From assembly GCA_963513935.1 (NCBI GenBank), contig OY740772.1, positions 104,679,989-104,743,988 of the forward strand: a DNA stretch of 64,000 nt. The letters are read 5' to 3'. The stretch is from Aphrophora alni. Its lineage: Eukaryota > Arthropoda > Insecta > Hemiptera > Aphrophoridae. The notes beneath the pieces are model-generated. The model did no database searches and was not told the DNA's origin. It saw only the letters and a program-made list of their open reading frames with translations. Numbering within the stretch: position 1 is the first letter of the stretch; every line of letters starts with the position of its first letter. The position numbers and the translations under genes were made by a program. Positions 22,901 through 34,491 of this stretch are shown piece by piece.

Positions 22901-24520
22901 AAACCACTGCAGAACTTTCTCATACACCCATCCCCAAAAGAAAAGGAAATTTTTTTTAAAATGTCAGTTCGGTAATTGTCAATCAAAAAGTAAAAATGAA
23001 CCATGGATGGATCTTTGATTTTTGTTTTCTTGTCAATTATTCCTAATCCACGATATTCTATAAAATTTGACCCTTGAGGCTCATTTTAGTGATTAGGGGT
23101 TTAAGAATCCCAAGGTGACCTAGCTGGATCTATACTTTTTTCATGTAGTCATGGGTTAGATCACTCTCTTTCATCTTTATTATCTAGTCTCACTTGACCA
23201 ACTCTAGTTCTTTTCCGACCCAAAAAATATTAGAGTATTCGAGGACTAGGGGTCTTTTTTTTATAAGGCGTTCGTGACCGAAGAGGTTTTTCATCCCTTT
23301 AAACGAGGAAAAAATATATAAAATTTGATTGAAATCGGTTAAGCTAATATCAAATTTTGAGTTATCACAAAATTGAAAATGTCACAAAATATGACCAAAA
23401 TATGCGATATTTGATTAAAATTGGTTCATGCGTTTGGGTGGTATATGACATTTGTCAAACAGACATTCTAAAAACCACTTTTGGCTGTAATATTTTTCAT
23501 TTTTTTCTAAAACTCAAAATTTGATGTCTGCTATAAGAGAAAAACACAAAATTAAAATTTTCTCAAAATCGGCTCTAACGATTTTAATTAAATGTTGTTC
23601 AAAAAAGAATTTTTTAATGACCCATATAAAATAAATAAAGTGATATTAAGGTTGTTAATACCAACATGTCAATCTGAAGAATGATTAAGAAAACTGATTT
23701 AAATGACACTCACAATGAGGTTATTAACATCACACTTGAAATGTCAAAGATAAAATATTAACTTATTTGTTTATGATAAACCAGCTGGTATTGACACATG
23801 ATCATTTTTATTATTTGCTGGCCATCTGTCAGAATTAATGTAGACACTTTATATTGTTATTATGGCTAAATGTCCCATATGCCAACTAGGCTAATGAATA
23901 TATGGAACCGAGAACAACCTGAAGAAATATTTTGAATTTTTAACCTTGGATCTAGTGTATTAGTGGGGTCTCGTTTTGACTCGAGTATTTAGCATTTTGT
24001 CTGAGTTTGTTATGCAGCATGTCTAATAATAATTAATATTCAATTTACGAACCAAGTTCTTTGCTTTTTAAACCAAACAATGTATGTACACAGATTTTAA
24101 AATTTTAATATGGCTAATACTCAAAATAGTACATTCCAAGGCATGGATGAAGGTGCCTAACTAAACATAAAACACAGACTCCTAAGTATTAAATATTGTA
24201 TTAAGAAACATTAGCACAAAAAACTTCAAACGAAATGTGTAATTGAATCGATTTCTAAAACTTTCCTGCAAGACGGTTTTACCTGATTAAAAATTCACTC
24301 AGTACTTTATTGATATTTTCATTTATACCAAAAATCTTTTCAAAAACATTCAGAGTTTCATAAGATTACAAAAATATGAATGGTACATTAATTCCCTGTT
24401 ATTTCCTCTAAAACTTGATAAAACTTTTATAAATTCAATAACGAATTAGCGTCAAATATAAACAATAGTCGAATCGATTACATTTCCAACTAGTAGCAAG
24501 ATCTGTTTACAGAAAAAATA
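19944..24520. other. Long AT-rich stretch without a gene; MITE-like sequence near 21279-21560
   Basis: No protein-coding region recognised over 4.5 kb. A T run lies at about 20195-20217. CAGGATGTCCCGTAACTCTC at 21279 and TTTTCAAAATGGCGGCCG near 21497 are typical of insect MITE ends and interiors and resemble 705-920 in style. CCTAACCTAACCTAA occurs at about 20630. Bases near 22977-23010 match the stretch at 440-465. Confidence 0.4.
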
Positions 24521-24880
24521 CAGCAGAATCTCATTAGTCCAGATGTCACTTCAGTTGGACAGCCTTAAAAAATAATGTGACTTTTCTCTACGAGAGTAAC
24601 CAGTAGCAAGTTGTTGATCTACTGCGACTTAACCCAACACCTCTCTTGGTTCTAGGGTGTGTGACAACACCCTTCACTGTCAGTTAGTAATTCTGTTTAT
24701 ACGGTATATTTGACCTTGTATTTTACCGTTGTTTTTTATTTAAACCGAATTTATGAAACTATTGCTTTCTTTTGTATGTTGTGATATCGTTGAGCAAGTA
24801 CGCTGAAGGTAAGAAACGTAAACCGAAGATTCTCTCTCGTCATGATAAACTATGGATTATAGAAAAAAACTTTAAAAATT
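24521..24880 (+). pseudogene. pogo/Tigger-like transposon 5' fragment
   Basis: CAGCAGAATCTCATTAGTCC at 24521 resembles the terminal repeat of pogo/Tigger elements. About 260 bases on, the frame SLSKYAEGKKRKPKILSRHD then KLWIIEKN resembles the start of a pogo transposase (KRK..LT...K..II, CENP-B-type helix-turn-helix). The rest of the transposase and the other end were not found, so it is a truncated relic. Confidence 0.5.
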
Positions 24881-25789
24881 AACACCAGTAGCGAGCATTT
24901 CATTTACTTTGTAAAGTGATGAATTTAGAGAGTTTCAGATCTGGTTAGACATATAATCTGTATAGTTTCCGCATGATTATCTAAATAGTTGGTAATTCAA
25001 TATCTGTTTCTTCTCTACTGGGGATTTCAATCATACCTTGGCTCAATTTAATCCAGAAAACTTAAAGCCCATTTAATACAGATTAATGATCTTCTATTGT
25101 ATCTGTGGCTGAATTGGATAGATTATAAAGTTTACAAAGCAAGCATTAAATAAATATTTCAAAGTTTCCTATTGGGAAAGAACACCTCATTCCTTTAAGT
25201 GTGCAACTTTTCTCTTTCAAAGGAATTAATCCCTCGAGAACAGTGGTGTTATTTTTACCTTCGAGATGTAAGATGAGAAAGAGGAATTGTGCTGCATTTT
25301 TACACAATAACTAAGTTTTAACTTGCATTTAATAGGAACACTTACACTTATTACATTTTCTACTTGTAGACTCATTCTAAAATTTGTATTAGTACTTTTA
25401 TATACTTCATTGCACAAATTGATACTAAATTAAATTAAAAAATTTCCATTTGCTCTTGGGAAAGGTTGTAATATTTTATTTTACGTCAACAATTAATGTT
25501 CAGCTCATTTTAGTGGCATTTACAGCATTGTTTGAGGAAGCCAATACATCAAAAGAATTAAAACTAGACATGCACAATGACTTCAATTTGCATTGATGAT
25601 TCACCAAACATTACATAGTAATGAGTCCTAAGACTAAGTATATAATATATAACACTACAGCTAAACTTTTCTTTTCAAATTATTTTAAAATATCATGACT
25701 TAGTACAAAAAAAAAAGTTAATACCCGGTAATTGAAAGATACACATAATATTACATGTAACAACATTTAATTTACTTAAACCTATATGA
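24881..25789. other. No gene recognised
   Basis: AT-rich with no coding or repeat structure that I recognise. Confidence 0.35.
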
Positions 25790-26160
25790 AGATTGAAAGT
25801 CTTAAAATCAATATATTATGGTATAACACATTCCAATTGAAATATGGGATTACAATCTGGGGAAATGGTTTACAACTTTAATACTTTGCACGTTTATTCA
25901 AAATTTTAACACTCCACTAGAAATTTATACATTTATGAGATACTACGAATCTTCAGTAATAAAAGTAGGAATAGTACAATTAAATTATATTTCAAAAGAG
26001 AAAACATGAGGTATCATTTCAACGTGGATGTATCGGAACGGAATCTATCAATTTTTAGAAAATTTTATTCATATCTAGTCCCCAAGTTTTTTAACTCAAT
26101 GCCAGAATATGTAAAGAGTTGTAAAATAAATAAAAAAAATTCAAAATGGTAAAGGAAGTG
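25790..26160 (+). pseudogene. 3' fragment of a non-LTR reverse transcriptase
   Basis: The plus strand contains YGITIWGNGLQL, as in the YGI..WG box at the end of non-LTR reverse transcriptases. Further on, in another frame, MRYHFNVDVSERNLSIF then VPKFFNSMPEYVKSCKI matches the usual FNSLPEEIK C-terminus. Several stops and frame changes; a dead 3' fragment. Confidence 0.75.
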
Positions 26161-26449
26161 TTGATGAATAATACAGTAATCGAATTCGATCTTCGTACAG
26201 TACAATAATAGGAAAAATTAGTATAATGGTTTTTCATAATAACCTGATATAAATTGAACAAAATTAAATATGTTTTTATCTTTCTTTTTTATTCATGAAG
26301 CAGATTTGGTTTTGAGGTTACTTTGTATATAGTTCATATTATAATTATATGTTTTTGTTCAAATTATCCTTTGATTGTGTTGTTGGACAACAGAATACTG
26401 ATTTTGTGTAATTTTGGAATCTTATTTTTTAAATTTATATAAACATATA

Positions 26450-26959
26450 AACAGGCTGTTCCAAAAGTATGGAACATCTCTCGTATATTCAAATTTTTTT
26501 TATTTACAGTAATAAAAAACTGTCTAAATGATTTATTAGTATGTAGTAAATTTTATTTGACTGAAAATTTTTAACATAAGTTAGAAAGAGTATTAATAAA
26601 AACCATGTAATGAAAATAAAAATTACAGTGGTATTAATGAAATGGTGTAAGCCTAACTAACCGAGTTATTTTTTCACTTGTTTAGACTGATCTTATGTAA
26701 AAAGGTTACATAGGCAAAAACAAAAAATACTGAAACATCAAGAAAGTAATAAACCTTTGAATAACACACACTCTCACACTTTTAAATTACTAAATCTCAA
26801 CAAATGCTCAACTTGTTCGCCGTGTGTAGTTTGACAGTGGGCCAAAGCTATGTAAAGCAGGTTCTTTTTATCCAAAACCATTCCCGAAGTTTCATTTTCC
26901 TATTTCAATTTGTTCAAAAAATATGGAAGGGGCTCCATACTTTTGGAACACCCAGTATA
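26450..26959. mobile_element. MITE with TIRs ending ACTGGGTGTTCC
   Basis: Left end 26451-26475 (ACAGGCTGTTCCAAAAGTAT) and right end 26932-26957 (inverse ACTGGGTGTTCCAAAAGTAT) are inverted copies flanked by TA-rich sequence. The 510-bp interior has no ORF. The ends resemble in style those of the transposase-bearing element at 28261-29626 (CAGGGTGTT), pointing to the Tc1/mariner superfamily. Confidence 0.85.
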
Positions 26960-27111
26960 TATTTTTCCCTTGTTGTTTAAGCTAAAAACTTCCAATTATC
27001 ATCACCTTAAGTGTGTTATAATATAATATATATTTTCCTACAGTTACCTGACAAAGCGGGTCTTCTTGCACTGATTATAGTACGCAAAGTAGCTGATTCC
27101 TGCATTTACTT

Positions 27112-27165
27112 ACTTTCCCGCACTCATTTCACTTTCCCGCACTCATTTTACTTTTCCGCACTCCA
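27112..27165. repeat. 19-bp tandem repeat, three copies
   Basis: ACTTTCCCGCACTCATTTC is repeated at 27112, 27131 and (diverged, shortened) 27150. It lies at the edge of the repeat family B copy. Confidence 0.9.
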
Positions 27166-27544
27166 GAATTTCAACCAAACAACACAAAATAGTGTGCATG
27201 TATAAGGCACGTAATACGTTTCTCTTGAAAACAAGTTGGCAACACTACTAACTCGATCAGCTGTGTGACTAAATCGATCAAATGGTGCATTGTTGTCATT
27301 CAACGCTTTGGACTTATAACTTAACCTATATCCTGTTGTTGAGTATTTGATAGATAAGAGTGTTTGTTCAGATTTTGATTCATTATGTTTGTATAAACAT
27401 TCATTCAGATTTTTATTTGTTACTTTGTGAAACAATTTCGTTTAAGTTTTGATTTGTTAATTTGTGGAAATGCATAATAAAAGTTCACCTTTATATACAA
27501 TTACCTGTTATTTATATGGTTTATAGTAACTGTAGGAAAAATAT

Positions 27545-27690
27545 AATGTGTTACACGGGCGCAAAGTGTCTTTGCTGCACTCGAGAAACTTTCCGCACTC
27601 GCCTGCGGCTCGTGCGTAAAGATTTCTCTCAAGTGCAGCAAAGTGTCACTTTGCGCACTAGTTACACAAATAACTATTGTTTATTTGAAT
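27545..27690 (-). repeat. Palindromic repeat family B, copy 2
   Basis: Reverse complement reads AGTTATTTGTGTAACTAGTG, then nested inverted repeats (GCGCAAAGTGACACTTTGCT pairing with AGCAAAGACACTTTGCGC; TTACGCACGAGC with GCGAGTGCGG). Same architecture as 17395-17545 with compensating differences in the stems. Confidence 0.8.
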
Positions 27691-28039
27691 TTAATGTAAT
27701 ACACAATTTTTGGAAGCTCACCGTTTATATCAATACATGGGCAATTGATAAATTTGGTTTTTAATTACTGGTCAGCTGGAGGTTTATCTTTCATTCTTAG
27801 TTTTCCTTATGCATTTTTCATTGTGTTTCTTTACTTTTTATAGAGTTGTTTAAAATATGTTCGATTTTGTATATGTTATTATAATTAAGGCAGAAATATT
27901 ATAGAACTGTAATGAATCAATAAATCAAATTTAAAATTGACTTAGTGTCAACAACGTTAAGTTATATTACATAATATTTGAAAATGTTGTTCCCCATTAT
28001 TTTAAATAACAATTTTGTGCCGATGTCACTGGTTAGGCA
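27691..28039. other. No gene recognised
   Basis: AT-rich spacer, nothing seen. Confidence 0.35.
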
Positions 28040-28260
28040 CCGGAATCATGCTTGGAATCTGGTTGCGTTGGTGATGGTATTGTGGTAGGACTGGAACAGC
28101 TTTGGTCCATAGACGACCAAGAAGGGAATCCGAGAAGTGCAGTGCCTGACAACTGGATAGAACTCGCGTATTGTCCTCCCGTTTTATTTTTATTTCGTCA
28201 GATAATGACGTTCCCTAGATCCTCAGGAAGGCCTGTGAGACAGTCGGACTGCTTTATATA
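28040..28260. other. GC-richer patch of unknown nature before the transposon
   Basis: About 220 bases near 50 percent GC in an AT-rich region. One plus frame is open (CLESGCVGDGIVVGLEQLW and on), but it matches no family I know. It may be the end of an older element or a fragment of a host exon. Confidence 0.3.
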
Positions 28261-29626
28261 TACAGGGTGTTCAACTTAAAAGAGGCCCTATTGCTCATTG
28301 GGTTGTAAAAAAATGAATTTTCTTTTGGAAATGCATGAATTTGTGTGAAACTGATTAAATACTGTTTCTAATGTTGGTATGAGTGGAGCTGGAGTGGGGA
28401 TGGCTGGTTATTTCCGGTTTATTGCAGTCGCACCAGTGAAGGTCAAGCACTGACGTTTGAACAAAGTGAGGTTAGGTAACATTTTCATGTCCTGTTGTTT
28501 GTTAAAATGCGCTTAACTGTTGAAGAACGTGTATTCGTGATTGAAACTTATTTAGTGACGAAATCTCCTGCTGTGTGTCGGACAAATTCATGGACAAATT
28601 TGAGAAAGAAGCACCAGTGAAAAGTGTAATACAGAAGTTAGTAAAAAAGTTTCGTGAAACAGGTTCAGTGTTAGACAAGCGTCGTGAGAGGCAGCAGTCA
28701 GTTTTAACTCCGCAAGTCGTTCAGGATATTAGAGAATCAATTACGAGATCTCCACAGAAATCTTAGCGAAGACTAAGCCGGGAAAAGAACATTTCATTAG
28801 GTACAGCCCACACTGCTGTGAGAAGAATACTTAAATGTTATCCATTCCGAATGCAGGTTTTCCATGAACTAAAGGATTCTGACTATGTCAAAAGGGTTCA
28901 CTACTGCCAATGGTTCAAGACATTCAATAGAGACAACAATATTTTAGATCAACTGTTCTTTACAGATGAAGCTTGGTTCCATCTTGGAGGTTATGTTAAT
29001 AGTCAAAACTACCGGACCTGGGGTACTGACAACCCACATAATTTCATTGAAACTCCACTACACCCACAAAAAATAGGCGTATGGTGTGCGGTTTCAAGGG
29101 GAAGAATAATAGGACCTTTGTTTTTTGAAACAACTGTGAATGCTGCCGTCTACCAAGACATTATCCAACAGTTCATAGGTTTACTGCAAGAGGATGAGCG
29201 TTACTGAGGGCTGCAGCAGGATGGTGCCACTTGCCACACAGAACGCTCTAGTATGGAGATGCTACAGGAATTTTTTGATGGAAGAATCATTTCAACAGGA
29301 TTATGGCCACCACGATCCCCTGATCTGTCCAGTCTTGACTTCTTTTTGTGGGGCTACTTAAAAGAAATTGTTTACAGAACCAATCCTCATACCCTACAAG
29401 AATTGAAGACAAACATTACTAATGCAATTAATGAGATAGACAGAGTACAGCTAAGAAGAGTGGCCAGGAACATGGTGAAACGTGTTGACAAGTGTCTAGA
29501 TATGGATGGACGACATTTTCATCATTTGTTGTAATTCAGTACAATGTAAGTTTTGTTAATAAATATATTGTAATTTACACACTAAACTAAAAATTGGGGC
29601 CTCTTTTTAGTTGTAACACCCTGTAT
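28261..29626 (+). mobile_element. Nearly intact Tc1/mariner-type transposon
   Basis: Terminal inverted repeats of about 27 bp at 28261-28288 (TACAGGGTGTTCAACTTAAA then AGAGGCCC) and 29597-29625 (inverse), flanked by TA steps. One transposase frame fills the centre. The 1.37-kb size is usual for the superfamily. Only one frameshift and two stop codons separate it from an intact gene, so it is recently dead. Confidence 0.92.
28507..29534 (+). pseudogene. Transposase (DUF4817-type, Tc1/mariner superfamily), broken
   Basis: Starts MRLTVEERVFVIETYLV. A one-base frameshift follows CR, near 28580. The frame then continues DKFMDKFEKEAPVKSVIQ through a helix-turn-helix (VLTPQVVQDIRESI). A TAG at about 28764 interrupts PQKS*RRLSREK. 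The catalytic region has FFTDEAWFHLGGYVN (first Asp). A TGA at about 29205 follows EDERY, and QDGATCHT gives the second Asp. PPRSPDLSSLDFFLWGYLK holds the third, with about 38 residues to the Asp of SLDFF. The C-terminus ends DMDGRHFHHLL. It would bind the terminal repeats and cut and paste the element. Not the same lineage as the mariner relics at 33216, 53340 or 55800. Confidence 0.92.
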
Positions 29627-32410
29627 ATGGAAATATTTAGATGGATGAGTTGCAAATAGGCTTACAGCCTTTGACTATCCATAATACCACTAGTGTTATA
29701 TGCAGATCATTTTGTAATTATATTGCAAGTCCTTCTAATTAATTAATTACAATGAACTCATTAAGGTTACCTGCAGTGGTGTTTGGTTAGACCGAGATAA
29801 ATGGTTTCACAACCTCACAGGGTATAAGCAAACATGGATTCCTCAAACGGTATTTTTACATGAAGCAAAGCTGTAAAGACAAGATAAGATACCTTATCTC
29901 TGTCAGCTAAAAGAAAAATTGGTGATTTTTTTTTTATCATAACATATACCTTGGATTTTATTACTTTTAGAATCAAGTAATTAACACTCTGTGATTCTTA
30001 GTTTTTGAGGTTATGATTATCAAGAATTACAATGTATTGAAAATGCTGTTGTTAACTGATTAAATAATATATGGTGCACAAAGTGACTTTCTTATTCAAC
30101 AATTTAGATTAAGAATATATATTGTACAACTTGATGAGAAATGGTAAGGTTAAAGGGAAAAAAAAATATTACAAACCATGTATGACTTCATACTTATCGG
30201 CAGTAAAGTATAATAACTTTAATCACTACGTTGGTGTGAATTGTCCATGTTCTTTGATTGGGTGGAGTATCTCTTAAATACATCATCCACAAGGGCTTAA
30301 TGCTATTCCTAATGAATAATAGACGGTTTGATACTAGTTTGCATTCCCAATAAGCTCCTTGAACTTCAGAATCTTCCTGACAAGGTTGTCTTGAAAAACT
30401 GTCTCTACATTTATCAAAGAAACAAGGGTCTCAGCCTTTCCTGATCGAGGCATTCACATTCAAATGTCAAGTACTCTGCATGTCACATTTCCTCCCTAAT
30501 GTATATCTTCAATCCTGTAAATATTTTATCAGATGGCAAAGCCCTGTAACAAACTCTTTTTTATTACCCATGCCTAATAAGATTAGGTCAAATGCTATTT
30601 AGAAAGTTTGCAAATCTGAGATACACCTCCCTTTCTTCTCGTACGCTATCTGAGCCGTGTTGATGACTTTCATGGCCAGTCTCTTGGATATTTCTCAGAA
30701 CAGCTCAAGACCTATGAGTTTTACTGCTTCCTCATGGTTTCTAAACCAGCATGTCTAAAACTACATTCACAATAATTCTAGCATGTCCAAGAACTCTTTA
30801 TTCCTACATTCTTGATGCCCCCCACCCCCTAAGCTGTGATATGATTCTGAAATAATCCCAGACTAACTTGATCTGAATTTATTGCAATCCAAGACTTTAT
30901 TAGGCTACACATCCTTGAAATCAAGTTTCAAGTGAAATATCATTAAAAATATGTAACAATAATTATAAAATGATTTTCACATATATTTCTTACAACCTGT
31001 TCTTTGTGTATATGTAAGTCTGTAAAGGACATTCTTGATGATAGACAAAAATAAAAACATTCAAACACAAATGCATTTTTTTCTAAATACAGTAAACAAA
31101 ACCAGAAAATTTTTTGAATTCCTCCAGACTCATATGGTGAGTTCTGGATCTTGCACACAGCTATCTCTGGAAGATTGAAAACACAAGTGACCCCTACTAC
31201 CATAAAGAGCTGGCACAAAAGTGTGGTCTCAACGTTAGAAATCAAGAGTTCCTGAAAATATTCAACATCTTACCTGGTCTAAAGATAAGAAAAATCTGAT
31301 TTGTAACTAAGGCAATTTGCCCTGCAGATCATTAATCAGTTTCATTTTAAAAATTACAGACTCAGAAACTATACCGATGAATCATACAAAACCAGTTTCC
31401 ATGCATGAAGAACTCAGTCATCCAATCACTCCCAAGTCTGGTTAGAATATATGAAAATGAGCATGCTTACACTCTGGTGAAAGTCAGAGTAGAACTATCA
31501 CAACCTATATCTTAATCTCGGGAAGATAGTGGACTCAGCTGTGCGACATTAGCTGAATGATCAACACCGGATAGCCGTAGCTGAAAGACAATGGACTCTA
31601 TCTCCAAAACCAAGGAACTGTCTCACGGATTATTCCTTAAGCAACAGGCTCATCTGTTCTTATTTGGAATCGCAAGGATGGCCAGCAGTATGCGAACAAA
31701 TTTTGAGGACAGCAAACTACCAATTTGTATCGGGTCTCTCTAAATGGGCAAAAATCCATGCCTATACATTTTACAATAAATGTAAGTATTAAAGAATTGT
31801 ACTTGGGTTTTCATTTCTTTATCTCATTCATAAAACCAATGTATTGTCATGTGATTGGCTCTTAGGACGGGTTATTTTCAAAATTTTAAGTTGCTCACTG
31901 TGTACAATGCTTTATTTAGTTGCTTGCATAACAGTTTGTAATGAAATGGCTAAAGTTAAAACATGAGTTAATTGTTCTGAAAATAACTCTTATATGAATA
32001 GATATGTCATGTGTTCAAAACAACATATGACAAAAGTCTCATTTGCATTACAAAGACCAATGATCTATGAAAATAGAGGTAGCAGAATCACTAATATCTT
32101 TCATTGTGCTATACCTCCCATTGAACCCTAACTATTGCAACATTAGAGTTAACTATAGAAAACAAAGTACTGCCATAAATATGCATATATGAATGGGTAT
32201 AGTAATGACTCATCACTAAGTTCTATACAATTCATACATCTTAAACTTTACTTCCTTATTCATGAAACATGAATTCTTGAGAAGCTATTGTTTCACGTAA
32301 ATTAATAACAATTGGCAATATAGTGATGTTGCAAAAAAAAAAACTAGCACAGGTGCTCTGTTTCTCACTTGCTAACAATATGGAAAGATGATGTAGCAAT
32401 CATAATCTAT
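29627..32410. other. No gene recognised
   Basis: 2.8 kb of mixed sequence without a recognisable ORF, repeat or RNA. Poly-A at about 32332-32343. Confidence 0.35.
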
Positions 32411-32692
32411 GAGGGTATTTAAGTGCCTCACCATAACCGCACAAGCCGCAGATAAGAACAGATTCAAGATCAGGCATTCTATACAAATCGAAAATTGTAG
32501 AACATATATGGTCCGAAAATCACAAATTTAATTGGGAAGAGGCAAAAATCATACACCGGGAAAGTAACTTATACAAAAGTAAAATAATTGAAGCCTCATA
32601 TATAAAACTAACGGACAATCCTATCAGCCAATCAAGTATAGAAGTAAGGCCATTATGACTCCCATTATTTAAAAAAGAACTAAAATTTGATT
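32411..32692 (+). pseudogene. Penelope-like element ORF, 3' end (GIY-YIG region), broken
   Basis: The frame EGI*VP near 32411 fits the GIY start of a GIY-YIG endonuclease. After a deletion the frame reads KIVEHIWSENHKFNWEEAKI, IHRESNLYKSKIIEASYIKL and SSIEVRPL*LPLF, where the stop replaces the expected Trp. This order (EH.W...H..NW..A.I, RE..Y..R...EA..I, W.P) is the characteristic C-terminus of Penelope-like retroelement proteins. The reverse-transcriptase part is absent. It leads directly into the terminal-repeat-like sequence with the hammerhead-like motif. Confidence 0.8.
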
Positions 32693-32914
32693 ATAATACC
32701 CCTGCAACTAAAAAACAAGCTGAAATTTTACCTGTTAAATCGCCACAAGGGGTTGTAACCCACTCTTGGGCTAGGAAGCTTAATACAACTAACAATAGGC
32801 CACTCCCCTAATAGTTTGTCACGCCTTCTGGACCACGTCACTTGTTGCTGTATCTTTGATACAACAACATGTATTTGACGTTAGTTGTGTGTTACCGCGA
32901 TTGTGTTTTTTGAC

Positions 32915-33130
32915 TTCTCAGTTTTAACTTTGAGATGCATACTTAGATATTAAGGTTGGTGGTATTCTTATTTAATTTTACTTCTTACATAGGCTTAGTT
33001 TCTAGTTTTATGTTTCTTTAGTTTTTAGTCACTTGATAATGGGAATTGATTCTTATTCCCGAAACGTCGTGTTTTGATTTTTTACATACAAATGATGGCA
33101 AATGTCCGAAAAATGTATAATCATAAAATT
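32915..33130 (+). repeat. Penelope-like terminal repeat (pLTR-like)
   Basis: About 215 bp downstream of the GIY-YIG relic, repeated inverted at 14985-15185. It carries the clearest hammerhead-like motif of the window and ends CAAATGATGGCAAATGTCCG, a block also found inverted or direct at about 15000, 50530 and 50710. Confidence 0.75.
33030..33071 (+). ncRNA. Hammerhead-ribozyme-like motif (U3-A8 variant)
   Basis: Reads CAC (helix I), TTGATAA (core, consensus CUGANGA), T, GGGAAT, loop of 8, ATTCCC (perfect 6-bp helix II), GAA, ACGT (self-complementary helix III), C (cleavage-site position), GTG (helix I partner). The extra pyrimidine between the core and helix II and the U3/A8 in place of C3/G8 depart from the textbook motif. 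Activity is therefore uncertain. Confidence 0.55.
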
Positions 33131-33215
33131 CTATACAAGTCCCCCTAAATGACGCTAGTGTATTTAAAATCTCTGCATGTGTGAGTTATCAGTTTACGTT
33201 ATACTGTAAAACACT

Positions 33216-33525
33216 ATGTCTATCACCAATCCTGCCTATTGTGAAGTGAACTTTGTGATTAGATTTTTGAATGCAAAAAATATTCATCTTGCTGAAATTA
33301 ATTGATAATTACAATTTTGTGGACATTTTTAAGGAAGGAATTATGAACATGCATAAATGATGTAGACTGTTTAATGAAGGAAGAGCTTATGATGTTCATG
33401 ATGAGTCACAATCCAAACAACCAATTGTCAACAATGAGGATTTGACAAATAAACTAAATAAGTATATTCATGAAAACAGGTGTTTTACTATTGATGAGGC
33501 TTTTTCTCAATTTCATGATGTATAA
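33216..33525 (+). pseudogene. Mariner-like transposase N-terminal fragment
   Basis: Starts MSITNPAYCEVNFVIRFLNA, and after stops continues CRLFNEGRAYDVHDE, LTNKLNKYIHENRCFTIDEA and FSQFHDV. These blocks match the DNA-binding N-terminus of an insect mariner group (VIRFLNAK..., W..RFNEGR..VHDE..SGRP, I.ENR.FTI.EL). The catalytic half is missing. Confidence 0.75.
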
Positions 33526-34084
33526 TTTATGACAATGTTTCTGTTTAGCTCTAGTACAAGAAGATTTGTGGCAGGTGGGTTCCAAGAATGCTTATAGAAT
33601 ACACATACAAAAAATATCGAATATTGGGTCTGTCATTTTTGAATCACTATAACCAAAATGGTGATAAATTTTTTAACCACATAATGATGAAATTTGGATC
33701 TTCCATTATACGGCTGAGACAAAGCAGTAATTAAAAAAAAATTCAAGCAGATTCCGTCAACTCAACAATTCAAAAATATTCTGGTAAGTACCTTCCCAAC
33801 ACTTCCATTCAAAAACATTTCTTTATATCTTCTACTAAATTAAGACTGTTCTTTAAAATATTAGATTTATGGTTAGCTTATGCATAATTCTATGATCATT
33901 GCATAGAAGGTAACAAAGATAGGAACTTACCCTCAGATAGGAAGGTAAGCTCAGGAACTTACCCTGCATTGAAATGAATGTACTTTTTATTTTCACTTCT
34001 TAGCTAAGTAGTCAAAAAATGCAAACCAATAGATATAGGCTTCCCCATTGTACTACCAACACATTCTATATTATACTAAAGGCC

Positions 34085-34220
34085 TAGTCAGATGATACTA
34101 GTATTAGCTGCTAGTAGATTAGTAGTTAGTAAACTAGCACTGTGGGAACTAACAACTAGCTGCCAATTTAATTAAAGAGCTAGTGTTTTATAGCTCGCTA
34201 GTGAGTTTTGACATGTTTGA
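34085..34220. repeat. CTAG-rich repeat stretch
   Basis: CTAGT/ACTAG words recur about ten times (for example GATACTAGTATTAGCTGCTAG), partly palindromic. Resembles the ends of a MITE, but both borders are unclear. Confidence 0.4.
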
Positions 34221-34439
34221 TTTTACTAGCTGATAATCGGAAGAAAGAGGTTAAATTATTATTTTAAAAATTACTATTGTAGCACATTGAAACATAATAA
34301 ACAAGCACAAAGATGACTTACTTTGATATATAGTTGTAGCACATCAAAGATAGCTTGTAGCATTTCAGGTAAAAAACTGAAAATCAGTTAAAAAGCTGAA
34401 GGAATAAAAATTGCAATGATTTGAATGAATTACCAGTTG

Positions 34440-34440
<1 letters not shown>

Positions 34441-34490
<50 letters not shown>
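34441..34490. repeat. (TA)25 microsatellite
   Basis: Fifty bases of alternating TA. Confidence 0.97.

Positions 34491-34491
<1 letters not shown>

Noticed and set aside
27148..27435. Minus-strand open frame of 95 codons
   Set aside because: Falls in the family B repeat region with no recognisable motif.
30943..31245. Minus-strand open frame of 100 codons
   Set aside because: Composition typical of non-coding AT-rich DNA and no family resemblance.
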